From NCBI GenBank assembly GCA_033297075.1, contig MU858193.1, positions 34,446-98,445 of the forward strand: a stretch of 64,000 nt of DNA, given 5' to 3'. Origin of the DNA: Rhypophila decipiens. Taxonomy: Eukaryota; Ascomycota; Sordariomycetes; Sordariales; Naviculisporaceae. This document shows positions 46,484 through 57,229 of the stretch, piece by piece. The position numbers and the translations under genes are program-made. Each line of letters opens with the position of its first letter. Position 1 is the stretch's first letter. A model generated the notes under the pieces. That model saw only the letters and a program-made list of their open reading frames with translations. It was not told the origin of the DNA and did not search any database.

Positions 46484-46830
46484 GTAGAGACTGCTAGTAC
46501 AAGGGGAAAACCAAAGGTGGCACCGTACATGTACCTCTGGTGGCGAGCAGGGCTTAAGCTGGGTCTGTCAGTGGCCGTGGTAATCACTTGGCTTGACTGG
46601 AGGTGAGAGACAATTTCAACGAGACCATGATTGAGTCCCAGAGTCCCAGAGTAGGGAAAGGTTTAGCTATAGAGCAGTGTAACTCCTATAGAACTAAACA
46701 GTCAACATGCACCAACTAATACGGGCCTTGCCCATCACCTTGCACCTTGAAATCTATTCTACCCACTCGAACCACTCAGTTTCTTCTGCAAGCCGCTCAG
46801 GCGGAAATCTCCAAGGTCGGAACCTCTCAT
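46484..46830. other. convergent spacer between the 389-aa gene and the terpene cyclase gene
   Basis: About 350 bases holding the two 3' ends. Nothing else is recognised. Confidence 0.5.
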
Positions 46831-47715
46831 TCATTGCTTCTTGCCCTCCAGCGCGGCAGCAGCTTCCCTAGCAAGCTCCCGCCGCCTAACGTTCCTGTAC
46901 ACGAACGGGTACGAAATATCCGCCAGCTGAAACGAGAACCACACAAACAAAATCAACGGGGTCTCCACCAGCGGCCAGCTCTCAGGGTAGTGAAAGTACC
47001 TCCACCAAAAGATCAACATGGCCGAGCTCGATCCCGCCCATCGACAAGCCCTTAAACACACACACATGTTAGTCCAATCATACTACCTCCAATCAGAGCA
47101 AAGTAAAAACTCACCAAATAGGCAGCGAATGCCCCTTGGTATTATCCCTCAGCACCAAGTGAAAAACCGAATAGCTGCCCAAAAACAACTGCGTGATGAA
47201 GCCCGAATAAAAGGACGCAATGTCCACCGTCGGGCAGGTGACAATGAGCGCCCAGTTCATGACGCTCGCCCAGACACACCCAAAGACCATCAGCACGCCG
47301 AGGTTGTCCACTATCAGTGGCGAGTTTCCGCTCTTGCGCCATTCGTCACGCCCGTACTTGACGCTCATCCAGACGAGCACGCAGTCGCAGATGAACCACG
47401 GGATCTCGCCTGGTCCTTGGGGGTATATGAATCCGTAGACGAATTCCCAGCCTAGGTTTACGCATCTTTGTGGTAAAAGGGGCTTGTTAGGACCGAGTTG
47501 TTGATTGGGGGTTTGGATCAGAGTGAAAGGGGTACTTACAGAGCTGCCAGGGGCATGCCGTAGGATTTGTCTTTGAACCCCTTTTTGATGTACATTATGT
47601 ATGCGGCTGTCCAATTGCCTGCCAAACTGAGGATCAGGACATCGAGCACGTAGAGGAAGTAATCCGGTGGTTGGAGGGATTGTTCCACCGGGTGGAGAGG
47701 TAAATGCCAGCCCAT
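46831..47715 (-). CDS. Pyr4/PaxB-family integral membrane terpene cyclase
   Basis: Three exons: 47715-47540, 47465-47115 and 47050-46831. The introns are 74 nt (gtaagt, CTAAC branch, aaag) and 64 nt (gtgagt, CTAAC branch, taag). The product has 248 residues, close to the 240-250 usual for this family. Seven hydrophobic segments are visible. Family landmarks are KDKSYGMPLAAL, NLGWEFVYGFIYP (Glu66), YGRDEWRKSGNSPLIVDNLG, YSGFITQLFLGS, RDNTKGHSLPIWACRWAG and FQLADISYPFVY (Asp220). The two acidic residues fall where Pyr4 has its catalytic Glu and Asp, which protonate an epoxide or alkene to cyclise meroterpenoids or indole diterpenes. No polyketide synthase, prenyltransferase, GGPP synthase or FMO is near, so it is an orphan member and its substrate is unknown. 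Confidence 0.85.
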
Positions 47716-48628
47716 CTTAGCAAGAACTGTGACAGGGTCCGAGGCTCAGTGTAGAAGACGTCAAAAAGACGAGGTGGGGGTTACGAAAATTTGAGAAACA
47801 AGAAATAAGAGGGCCCAAAGCGTCGAGAAGGTGAGGATGACATTTTGAGAAAAGGACCGGGTGCTGGGTGCTTAAATATAAACACCGAAAATAGTACCCG
47901 ATAACTCTCAACGAATTGCTGCATGCAGGGCCCAGAGCCGCCATTGTACTCTGCGAAACCCCGTGGTCGGGACAATTGTTACAAGCCTGCGGATTTATTG
48001 CTGTGCCGGATCTCGCGGTAAACGCATGTGTGCGTGAGGGTATTACTCTTAAAGTACATCGAACTCGGACTTGGTCCTCTTCGTTGTATGGTGCAGTTAT
48101 TGCGCACTAACGAAACTGCAAGTTAAATATGTGGTTTCCCGTTGAGATCAGTTAGCGTAAACAGCTCCCATCGTGTTCGGTGTCTTGGCAGCTGATATGG
48201 GGATCGCCTCAAACTGCCATTCCGGGCAGGGCAGGCTGAAACGAGGACATTCTGCAGCAACAGTAACGGTATCTTCGGGGCGGGATAATATAACACTGCT
48301 GAGATGAAATATGCCGGTACGACATGGGTCCATGAAATTGTGTAATTCCCATTTCAACCAGTGTATCCGTATACGAATTATTTTGTAGAAAACGTCTCGA
48401 CGAAAGTAGCAATTCTGAACGCTATTGGTCATAGTTTGGCCTGGATCCTTCGATATGGAGTTGTAGGCATTTTTTACTCGCTCAATCTTAAAGTATCCCC
48501 ATGTCCCGGAATTCTACGGATACGGATACTATATTACGAGCCGGGTCACCATATTCACCCACACAATCCTCATTCAGACCTGAGTCCATTTCACCCCCTC
48601 ATTTTAGAGACAACCCGAGAGGAGCATC
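47716..48628. other. intergenic region
   Basis: About 0.9 kb containing the terpene cyclase promoter and the 3' end of the next minus-strand gene. No supported gene is seen. Confidence 0.5.
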
Positions 48629-50242
48629 CTATAACGCAACACCGCCAGATCTCTTGCCGGCTTTGTTTTGTTCTTGTTCCTGGATCCTCTTGAGGATCTC
48701 CTCCTCCTCCCTATCAATCCTCTCTAGCTCGAGCAATCTCTTTCGTCGCTCTTGCAGTCTCGCCAGCTGTTCCCGTTCGACTTGATACGCCATATTTGAG
48801 GGTGCAGTCGCTTGTGGAGGTTGTGGGTGCTGTTGCATCTTCGGAAGACCATCCTTTTCAGTCGTGACTGCAGGCGGGGGCGTTATGAAGGGCGTATTGG
48901 TCATGGCTAAGGATGGAGGTTCCAGCTCCTGGTAAGTCTGCCACTGCGGTGCAGATCCCATGTAGCTATATGGAAAGTGCTTCGGCTTCGAGGTGTCTTC
49001 TCGCTGCGTCGCATCATTTGGTAACGGCGCAAGAACCGCTTGTCGGGGGGTAGAGGGCAGCTCCACCGGTTCCGGGGGAATGACCGGTGACTCGGCACCT
49101 GCCTTGTGAAAGCTCAACTTTTCTTCGTCCTCACCGGTGCGGGATTTTATCGGCGTGGCGTCTTTCTCCACTACGTCCCGACCGGAATCTTTCTCATAAA
49201 CGACCCGCTGATTGCCGTGTAATTCTGACGGACCTTCTCCGCTCCTCCTCGAACGCCGCTGCCGTCTTTTTCGTCTCCACAGGAAAAACGCGGCCGCTAT
49301 TACGAGCAGCACAAAAGCTCCTGCACCAACGGCGATTCCCGCTATCGCACCTGACGAAGGCCCATTTTGGTATGCCTCTGGGTCGGGGGGCGGAGGAAGA
49401 TCTGATGCTCCGGATGTCGCCACGGGTGCAGATACAGACCAAGTCTCGGAAGAGCCCCACCAGTCTGTCTCCCAGATACCGGTAGCTGCATCATCGCGGC
49501 GGAGGGCTTTTACCTCTTTCCGGAAGGCACGGCTCACTTCAGCTGGGACTTTTCTCACATACTCGAATGTGAGTTTTGTAACTGGACCAGGCACGCCTTT
49601 CACGTCAGGAGTGGTTTGTAATATGGAGAGATCGGAGCTTCGCCAGCGGACTTCGAGGGGCAGGACGTCGACGTCGTAGGCATATTGGTATGCTGTTGTG
49701 AACAGGCGGACTTTGGACCGGTCGTTTCGGCAGACGATGTTGGATCTAGATACGCTCCCGACAATGGTCAGAAAGAACACCCAGTTGGTTCAAACAAGTT
49801 AAGATGGGATAGGAAAGACAAACATTGTCGCAGGCACGCAAAGAGCAACTGTCTCGTCGCGGTCAATCGTCTTGCCGTTGAACATTGACCCCGACCCAGT
49901 ACACGCAAGCCTCCAATCCTGCGGACAGATCCCAGGCGAATAATGCCCGTTAAACTCCCATACGTTTTGCGCGTGAGGGGCAAGACATGATCGAATGACA
50001 TCCTCTGCATTCCCTTGGAAGCCACTATCCTGGCATGGCGCAGAGTCAAGCGGCTTCCATATTGTGGTGAGTGGGAGGACTTCGGCAACTCCAGAGTGAG
50101 TTGGCTCGTCGGGAGAGGTCAGGGTAACAAAAGATGGCTGTCTGCGGTCGTTGAAGGTTGTTTTGAGTATCGTCGTGATCATCTCGACCTCGACCTCAAT
50201 CTCGTCATCGTCGAATAGGGAAGGCTTCTCGTCGGAGGACAT
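48629..50242 (-). CDS. single-pass membrane protein with Cys-containing N-terminal domain
   Basis: Two exons: 50242-49824 and 49745-48629, with a 78-nt intron (gtttgt...ctag, phase 2) joining CVPAT to ISNIVCRND, about 511 residues. The N-terminal 260 residues contain scattered Cys (APCQDSGF, RSCLAPHAQN, GICPQDWRLACTG, VALCVPAT, IVCRND), the layout seen in the ectodomains of many fungal single-TM proteins. A Pro/Gly stretch leads to one TM helix (AIAGIAVGAGAFVLLVIAAA) followed by a basic stop-transfer RRKRRQRRSRRS. The cytosolic tail is Pro-rich and ends in a coiled-coil-like ERRKRLLELERIDREEEE. No classical signal peptide begins the protein (MSSDEKPSLFDDDEIEVEV), so either topology relies on the TM or an upstream exon is missed. 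Function unknown; a surface sensor is only a guess. Confidence 0.75.
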
Positions 50243-52809
50243 GTTGTCATCAGTTCTTGCCGAATGTGGCCATTTTGAACACTGCCGTCGAGATTTGCAA
50301 AGTTGACTTGGGAGGAAGGGGAAAGTTGTAAAGTGGCGTGGTCAAAATGATTCCAGCAGTGATCAATGCGTCGTTGTGGCCGCTGATCGCTAGAATCCCC
50401 GTCATTTTAAATTTGAAGTTCTTTTTTTGGTTGCCAAGAGTTAAAGCAAACTTTAGCTCACGATCCTTTCGGTTGGAGAATCCTGGCGTATCTGTATTCA
50501 CGATCCAATTCGCCCCAGGGTTTCGTTCAACATGGTACGGCATTTAATACCGGCTTGGCATTAAAGGTTCAAAGTTGTAGTTGAGGATGCTCTGACTTCC
50601 AGGACGACGACCGTTTGAACTGCAAACAGACACTCATAATGAGACAATTCTTCAAGTTCTGTGAGCTGTGAGAGGAGCATCTGAGAGATGATCAAAAAAT
50701 GTGACCTCGATTATCAAGCCCCCCATCATCACTGACTGTCAGCCTGGGGCGAGGATTCAGGGAAATTTCCAGCATTGAGCAACGGTCTGGAAGCTTTTAC
50801 AGTTTTTTCTGTTGTTATGTGTTTAGTCTATCCGAGGGAGCATAGACTCGAATACAGAAACACATCCGGCAGTGAATCGTCGTACGTGAGTAAAGTACTT
50901 GAAGTCTTGACTCCCTCCTAGTTCCGGCGCCGTAGGTTAGGTCGAAGTCAATGCCAGAGATCCTGAGAATCCGGTGCGCCGGAAACTACGGGAGGGTGAT
51001 ACGGATATTGCCCCTCGAGTCCTGTGTGGTTGAGAGTGGATGATAACGTGTGGAGTTATTTAAGCCGGTTGATAACACAAGCATTCGCTAGACTCGTCCT
51101 CCACACAGCCGATTGCCGGCTTTTATATCTTTGCCAAGCCAGCCTAGGGGCTTCGGAGAGCACTGCGAGCCGCAGGGTGGTTGTAATACCCAGCCCGGAC
51201 CTCGGCGTCTTGGTTAAAAGGACTTGCAGTAGCCTCATTGTTATCTGCATATCGACGATATCACGGGGTTTGGTAAGTCTTGGAGATGCTGATAGGGGTC
51301 CATGGATGCCTATCATATCGGCGTGCATAAGTCTAGAAAACAACGAAGCGCCTCGGGATTATGGAATCTCGGGATGTTGGCCTCTTGAGTGAGTTCAGTT
51401 GCTTTCAAGAAGCATGTTACACAATGACTTGGGACACCACCAAAACCTTGTAAAAACGAGGAGCGAATAACCTTGAACCTGCACTTCGAAATGTATTGTC
51501 AAATTAAATTGTCACACCTGCCTGTAACCCCCATATGCAGATGGATTCACGGCGGCCGGATGGCGTATCCTCCCCGGAGAGAGAAGCGTTGTGTGCCACA
51601 CCAATACACATGAGCCCTGCATTTATTGAACACGGGGCACGATGATTGATCCTCTCCATCTGCTGCCCAGACTCTCGGGACGCAGCTCATCACCAACAGG
51701 GCTTCATGATGCAGCCACAATCGCCCGGCCGTCCAGCGCCCACCCGCGCCTGCATTCTGCCCCGGCCAGGTGGTATGTCTTCCGTTGTTGGTTGGACCTG
51801 TGAAAGCGCTTCCATGATCGGTACGTTCCCGTATTACGAGTGAATCGGATAACACCTCAGGGACGGCAGGCGTGAACGGTGGAAGCCACACATCGTCGGT
51901 CCGGGACGGATGCTCGGTTGGCGCCGGGTCTCTTATTGGTCAGTGGAGGTGATCGCCCATTCGTACCTTCTTCGTTGCTGGTTTGGGACCCCCACACTCC
52001 GATTTCTGCCATCCACGAGCCAGACCAAAACTCCAAGAGCAAAGCGTCAAACCAAAGACTTGTTTCTCCTAACATCCGATCCGAATCGCCTTTGTGTTAA
52101 CCTCACATTCCAACTTGACCCGACAATATGGAGCAATTTGGCCAATGTGACGTCAAGGAGGACCGCAAGTCGACGACAACCAAGCTTCATCAACTCCATC
52201 ACCACTAAACCCAATCTGGGTCCAAAAACCGGCGTCCTCCCACAGTCTCGCCTTCCCACACTCGCACTTTCATGACCGCCAAGACGGGTCTCCACGACCT
52301 TTCTTGAACGCCGAGAGACTTGGCAGTTGGCAGTGGGCCCTGATAACGAAACCCTTTTGCCCTTCTCAGATGGCAATGCTTATCTCTGATCGGCTTGGCA
52401 CCTCTTGGGGGACCTTGTTGGCTGCACTCCCTTATCAACCACCACTGAAATCCGGGGAGCTGAACATGGCAAGCTCGTTCACTGATTGAGTCGACAGGGA
52501 AATTCGCTGATCCTGGAGGCCATGGCTGCCATGCACGGCACACGCATGTGCATATCGTGCCCTGTCGACGATGCGACGGCGCGTCTCCCCCCATCTCAAT
52601 GGAATCCAACCACGGATAACGATGGCAAAGGGCGAAGGAGGGAGGGACTATAAGTAAGGTCCTGGTAGTGCCTGTACATGTACCCGTTCTTGATGTCACC
52701 GAGCTTCCTGTCCATCTCTGTGTGGTCTCACTTCCCTTCCCTTCCCAGTATCCGGCTCCAACGGGCATCTCTATACGGTAACATCTCTACAGCGGCCAAG
52801 ATCGTCACC
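50243..52809. other. intergenic region including the ammonium transporter promoter
   Basis: About 2.6 kb. No supported gene; open frames up to about 190 codons on both strands, for example 52205-52768 on the minus strand, lack domains. The last 470 bases hold four GATA motifs (see separate entry). Confidence 0.5.
52341..52619. promoter_or_regulatory. cluster of GATA sites upstream of the ammonium transporter
   Basis: TGATAA at 52341-52346; its complement-strand forms TTATC at 52380-52384 and TTATCA at 52432-52437; and GATAA at 52615-52619. All lie 190-470 bases before the transporter ATG. HGATAR is the site for AreA/NIT2, which activates nitrogen-scavenging genes in filamentous fungi. Function here is inferred from motif and neighbour. 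Confidence 0.5.
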
Positions 52810-54545
52810 ATGGCGGAAATCACCCCCGTCACCGAATTCCCCGACTGGCACGATGACCCGGTCGGCGGCGACCCTTTTACCCAGGACCTCGCTGCATCTT
52901 ACGACAAGGCATGTTCAAGCTGCAGAAATCCTGACAGACATTGCGAGACCTCTCCAACTAACAAGCGCACGCGACACCACAGGGCGATCTTTGCTGGATC
53001 CTAGTATGCACAATCCTCTGCTGGCAAATCACGCCGGCCATCGGCTTCCTCTACGCTGGTATGCACCGTCGCAAGGCCGCCTTGACCATGGTGCTCCAGT
53101 CGCTCTTCTGCGCCTGCGCCTGCGGTATCCAATACTGGATCTACGGATACTCCCTCTACGAGTCGCGAACCACGAACCCCATCCTCGGTGACCTGTCGCT
53201 TGCTGCCTTCAGGAACATTGTCGCCCAGCCATCGCAGGCCAACGCCGCCATTCCCGACCTCTTGTGTATGTCGCAACAGGCCCGACCAGACATACAGAGC
53301 AACGCTGACTTCTCCCAGATGCTGCCTTCGGCTTCACCTTCGTCTCGGCCACGGCCATGATCTTGGCTGGTGCCATGCTTGAGCGTGGAAGACTTTTGCC
53401 CAGCATGTTCTTCCTCCTCTGCTGGACCACCTTTGTCTACTATGTGTCAGTTATCCTACAAGCTTGGACATAAATGGTTCTATGCTGACACTCGAGTAGT
53501 CTGGCTTACTGGGAATGGAACCCCAGCGGCTGGCTGTACAAGATGGGCCTGTACGATTTTGCCGGTTCCGGGCCCGTCCATATCGCCAGCGGCTTCAGCG
53601 CTCTTGCCTGGTCCATGATGCTCGGTCCCCGTCTCAGCGACCACGACCATAACACCGTCGCCGACCGCAAGAGCAAGCTGGTACACCACAAGCCTCACAG
53701 CCCTCTGCTGATGTGCATTGGCACCTGCTTCATTTGGTTCGGCTGGTTCGCCTTCAACGGTGCTTCGGGCGGTAACCTCAGCTTGCGCATGATCTATGTC
53801 GTTGTCAACACCAACCTCTCGGCTTGCGGCGGCGGTATTGCCTGGGTTGCTCTTGACTACGCCTACAAGAAGAAGTTCAGTCTCGTCGGCTTCTGCTCCG
53901 GCATCATTGCTGGCTTGGTCGGAATCACCCCTGCCGCGGGTTATGGTAAGTCCAATCTCTGTCATTTCATCGGTCCACAGCCTGCTAACCTAAGCATCTC
54001 CAGTCCCCGTCTACGTCGCTGCTCTGGTCGGTGTCATCACCTCGATCTGCTGCTTCTACGTGGTCAAGTACAAGTATCTCCTCTCGGTTGACGATGGCCT
54101 GGATATCTTTGCCCTCCACGGCGTCGGTGGTTTCGTCGGCGATATTCTAACCGGTCTGTTTGCCGACAAGTGGGTTGTCGCTCTCGACGGTGTCTCGGGC
54201 GATTCTTACCTGGGTGGTTGGTGGAACGGGCACTGGCGCCAGCTTGGCCTTCAGCTTGCTGGTGCAACCACATGCGCCGCTTGGTCTTTTGTTGTGACTT
54301 GCATCCTCTTGTTCATCATCAACAAGATCCCCGGCATGCACATCCGCGCCAGCGAGGAACACGAGCGCAACGGTCTTGATCACAAGTACATCGAGGACAT
54401 CGATTACGAGGACCCCTATTTCAGTCGTGAGTGCATCTGCCAGGTGTCGCACGGTATGAGGACCATCCCCGGGACGCTGGCGCCCCCATCACCTGTTGTC
54501 GCTTCTTCCACTCCGGTGGATGTGACGGAGACCAAGCAGGATTGA
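52810..54545 (+). CDS. ammonium transporter, AMT/MEP family (Mep2-like)
   Basis: Five exons: 52810-52908, 52983-53265, 53319-53445, 53500-53945 and 54004-54545, about 498 residues. The first intron has a GC-AG pair (AAG|GCATGT ... CACAG) with a CTAAC branch point; the others are GT-AG. The product imports ammonium across the plasma membrane through 11 TM helices. Landmarks are SYDKGDLCWIL, ITPAIGFLYAGMHRRKAAL, WIYGYSL, the pore His in DFAGSGPVHIASGF, FNGASGGNL, LVGITPAAGYVPVY and the second pore His in IFALHGVGGFVGDILTGLFA. The twin-His arrangement is like Mep2 rather than Mep1/3, which carry Glu at the first site. The cytosolic tail (about 80 residues) is acidic, with DYEDPYFS. Nitrogen control is suggested by upstream GATA sites. 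Confidence 0.97.
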
Positions 54546-55266
54546 GGGCGAGTGAGGGAAGGGGAGTCATGATGGAATGGCTTTGACAATATCTGAGAGT
54601 TTTATTGGCTTGTAATGTCTGTAGCGTTGTCTTTATCGTTTTGGAGATAGCATGATAGAAAGATCTTGTTGCATCGACAATCATCTGACACTTTGGGGCT
54701 TTTGGGTGAAAGGGGAGCTGCGTATCTTATCGACTCGGGCCTGGGTGCATCTTGGTTGAGTATGCACATGTGTTGCGTCTCACAGCCAGTAAGATAACAA
54801 CGCCTCAGTTTCAGGTTCTGACAACACATTGATTAGGGCGATCGGGATTATCGACCAGCCGGCTGACACCCAACCGGCGGTGATGCGGTGGCGGATTTCA
54901 GGCCCGGCTCGAGATGCAGCGACTAGCCGGCGGTGACTGGGTGGATTATGCACGTCTGAACTGTCGTCTGGCGGTGACTTGTGATTCGGCAACAATTCTC
55001 CGCCCCACCGCCAACGTGGCCCACGACTTGGCTGGATTGGGCTCTAATCCTGATGGTTGATGACTTTACGTTGCCGGTGAATGTTTGATATGATATCTCT
55101 TGTTGAATGAGGTTGCGTTGGTCTGCTTTGTTCTCAAAGGTCAAACTCATATAGATACCCCTCGCTTCGTCTTTGGTTCTACTCACATTCTGTAGAGACC
55201 ACGACACAACCACCGTTATTATCGACCCTTTACCTATCTTTGTTGATTCAACACGCACTGCTCAAC
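54546..55266. other. intergenic region with repeated CCGGCGGTGA motif
   Basis: About 720 bases between the transporter and the exonuclease-like gene. CCGGCGGTGA occurs at 54874-54883 and 54927-54936, with a variant CTGGCGGTGA at 54968-54977. No gene is seen. Confidence 0.5.
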
Positions 55267-56790
55267 ATGGCTACCACTCTCACCGCCATGCCCATCTCTC
55301 ACCCTTGGGCAAGGAAAGACAACTCTGATCCCTTTGGCATGGCCGAGATCATCGCCTCACTTGGACGAATCAACATCAGCAGACAGGTGCGCTCCGCTCC
55401 GGACTGGTCCATTGTGGATACACCCGAAGCTGTGTCTCATCTAGTCGATATCATCTGCCTCGAACTCGTCAACCGGCAGACTACATCTGATGTTCCGCAA
55501 GTACCAGCATTGTATATCGACATCCAGACCAACGACGACAGCAGCAACCAAGGTCATGGCTCTCAATGTGCCTGTATCTCCCTCTTACAGATCTACCTCC
55601 TCCCACGGGAACATATCTACCTGGTTGACGTGCAGACTTTGGGCCGACAAGGGGCTTTTGAGACATCAGGGCCAACACATGGCCAGAGTCTTCAATCTCT
55701 ACTTGAGTCGGAAACCATTTCCAAGGTCTTCTTTGACGTCCGGACAGATGCCGAGATCCTGTATCATCGATATGGCGTCTCGCTAGGCGGTGTGCAAGAC
55801 CTGCAGCTCATGGAGTTGGCTGCAAGAGCGGTCAGTCCGTCGGCATCAACATCGCTACCTTCATCGCATTTGGGTTCAGACTTGATGAAAAGTGGCCTGG
55901 GCATGTCTGGCAGGTCCATGTCGGCCATTAGGCGCTCTAGCAGGTCGAGATCTGGTTCTGTCACGCCGCCTGTTCAGTATCGTTATCCTTTGTCGCCGCC
56001 TGCCACACCCACGTCCAATACTTTATCCTGCTCTTCCTCGCCGGTGTCTACCATCTCCACTATGAGCCATTCAAGTCATGCCAGCGATGCGAGCTCCGCC
56101 ACGACGTTGTCAACAACGACCACCACCACCAGTAACACCATGTCGAAGGATGGAACTAGGTCACTAAAAAGCCAACACAGAGACGACTCGGCAAGTACTC
56201 AGGTCCCAAGACAACAAAGACGATCCCTCCGCCACCTCAACAGCCTCCCCCGCTGCATAAACCGCGACCTGAACCTCTCGATACTAGAACAAATAACCTG
56301 GGACAAATGGATCACCCTCCAGAGAAAGCGATCCCAGGTTGAGATGGCGAATCGTGAGTTGCGGAGGTTGAATGGCCTGCTGTTTTCTTCACTTTCCCAG
56401 GCTGGTGAGAGGCAGCATAAGCAGGAAATGGAAGTCGAAGGGGCAGGATATCAACTTCTCAGAATGGAAAAGGGCATGGATATCTCGGCGAGACCTTTGA
56501 CCAAGGGCTCAGAAACGATGGAATTGATTGGGTTGGTGGTTCTTAATGTTAGGTATTTACCTGGTTTGTGGGAGGAGTACGAGCGGCGCTCGAGGCCTGA
56601 CGCGAGCCACTGGCAGGATGGGAATGAGACTTGTGGGAATCGAGAGGAAGGCTGGAGGAAGCGAGTCGAGCAAGGGACCAGGGAAAGATTGGAATCGGCC
56701 AGAAATGGCCAGTATGGGCTTGTTAGTGGTGCTGTTGGGGGAAAGGGAAGGGGTAAGTTGATGATGCTGGCGCCTGTCGGATGGGAGTGA
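55267..56790 (+). CDS. 3'-5' exonuclease-like (DnaQ/RNase D fold) protein, probably inactive
   Basis: Single exon, 507 residues from ATG 55267; in-frame codons further up begin with TTG. An Exd1/Egalitarian-type nuclease fold is visible. The segments are VPALYIDIQT (motif I), ISLLQIYLLPREHIYLVDV, KVFFDVRTDAEILYHRYG with VQDLQLMELAAR (motif II), and LVVLNVRYLPGLWEEYERR (motif III helix). Between motifs II and III lies an insert of about 150 residues of Ser/Thr-rich low complexity (RRSSRSRSGS, TTTTTTSNTMS). Active DEDD enzymes need D-x-E in motif I and D in motif III. Here motif I is D85-I-Q87 and the motif III Asp is replaced by N427; D157 of motif II remains. Loss of two metal ligands suggests a pseudonuclease that could still bind RNA. 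This is inference from my manual alignment. Confidence 0.8.
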   Translation: MATTLTAMPISHPWARKDNSDPFGMAEIIASLGRINISRQVRSAPDWSIVDTPEAVSHLVDIICLELVNRQTTSDVPQVPALYIDIQTNDDSSNQGHGSQCACISLLQIYLLPREHIYLVDVQTLGRQGAFETSGPTHGQSLQSLLESETISKVFFDVRTDAEILYHRYGVSLGGVQDLQLMELAARAVSPSASTSLPSSHLGSDLMKSGLGMSGRSMSAIRRSSRSRSGSVTPPVQYRYPLSPPATPTSNTLSCSSSPVSTISTMSHSSHASDASSATTLSTTTTTTSNTMSKDGTRSLKSQHRDDSASTQVPRQQRRSLRHLNSLPRCINRDLNLSILEQITWDKWITLQRKRSQVEMANRELRRLNGLLFSSLSQAGERQHKQEMEVEGAGYQLLRMEKGMDISARPLTKGSETMELIGLVVLNVRYLPGLWEEYERRSRPDASHWQDGNETCGNREEGWRKRVEQGTRERLESARNGQYGLVSGAVGGKGRGKLMMLAPVGWE

Positions 56791-57229
56791 GTGCCTTGAA
56801 GCTGGAATCATGGTTTGGCATGTACGAATATTTGGATTTCAAATCTCATTATCCCTTATTGGCTTTCTTTTGGGTAAAACATGTTGTGTCTAAATTATTG
56901 AGCTTTGTTACATACAGCCATGCGAAGGCATCTTGGCTTGCCAAGAGGTTCAAGACCTCGCCTAGACCGTATCTGGAAGTGAGAGTCAGGAGCAGGTTCA
57001 GCTGAAGCTCGCAGCGCCTATACTCTTATCTCTCTCCCCCTCACTTCTCGACAACTGCACTGGGTCACAGTGTGACAGCCGCAGAAAGCACAACTCTAAC
57101 AATACAACCGCGCCGAGAGACAGCATGTGATTTCCACATCTCCCCACAACGCTGGTCCTTATTGGGAAAGCTGCGGCTTCATCGCCCTCCGGGTCGCTGA
57201 CCGCCATCTCACAAGTCCCACAGGCAACC
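56791..57229. other. intergenic region
   Basis: About 440 bases between two plus-strand genes. Nothing is recognised beyond presumed 3' and promoter sequence. Confidence 0.5.

Noticed and set aside
52205..52768. 187-codon minus-strand frame in the transporter promoter
   Set aside because: No domain, no good start context, and it overlaps the GATA cluster and promoter.
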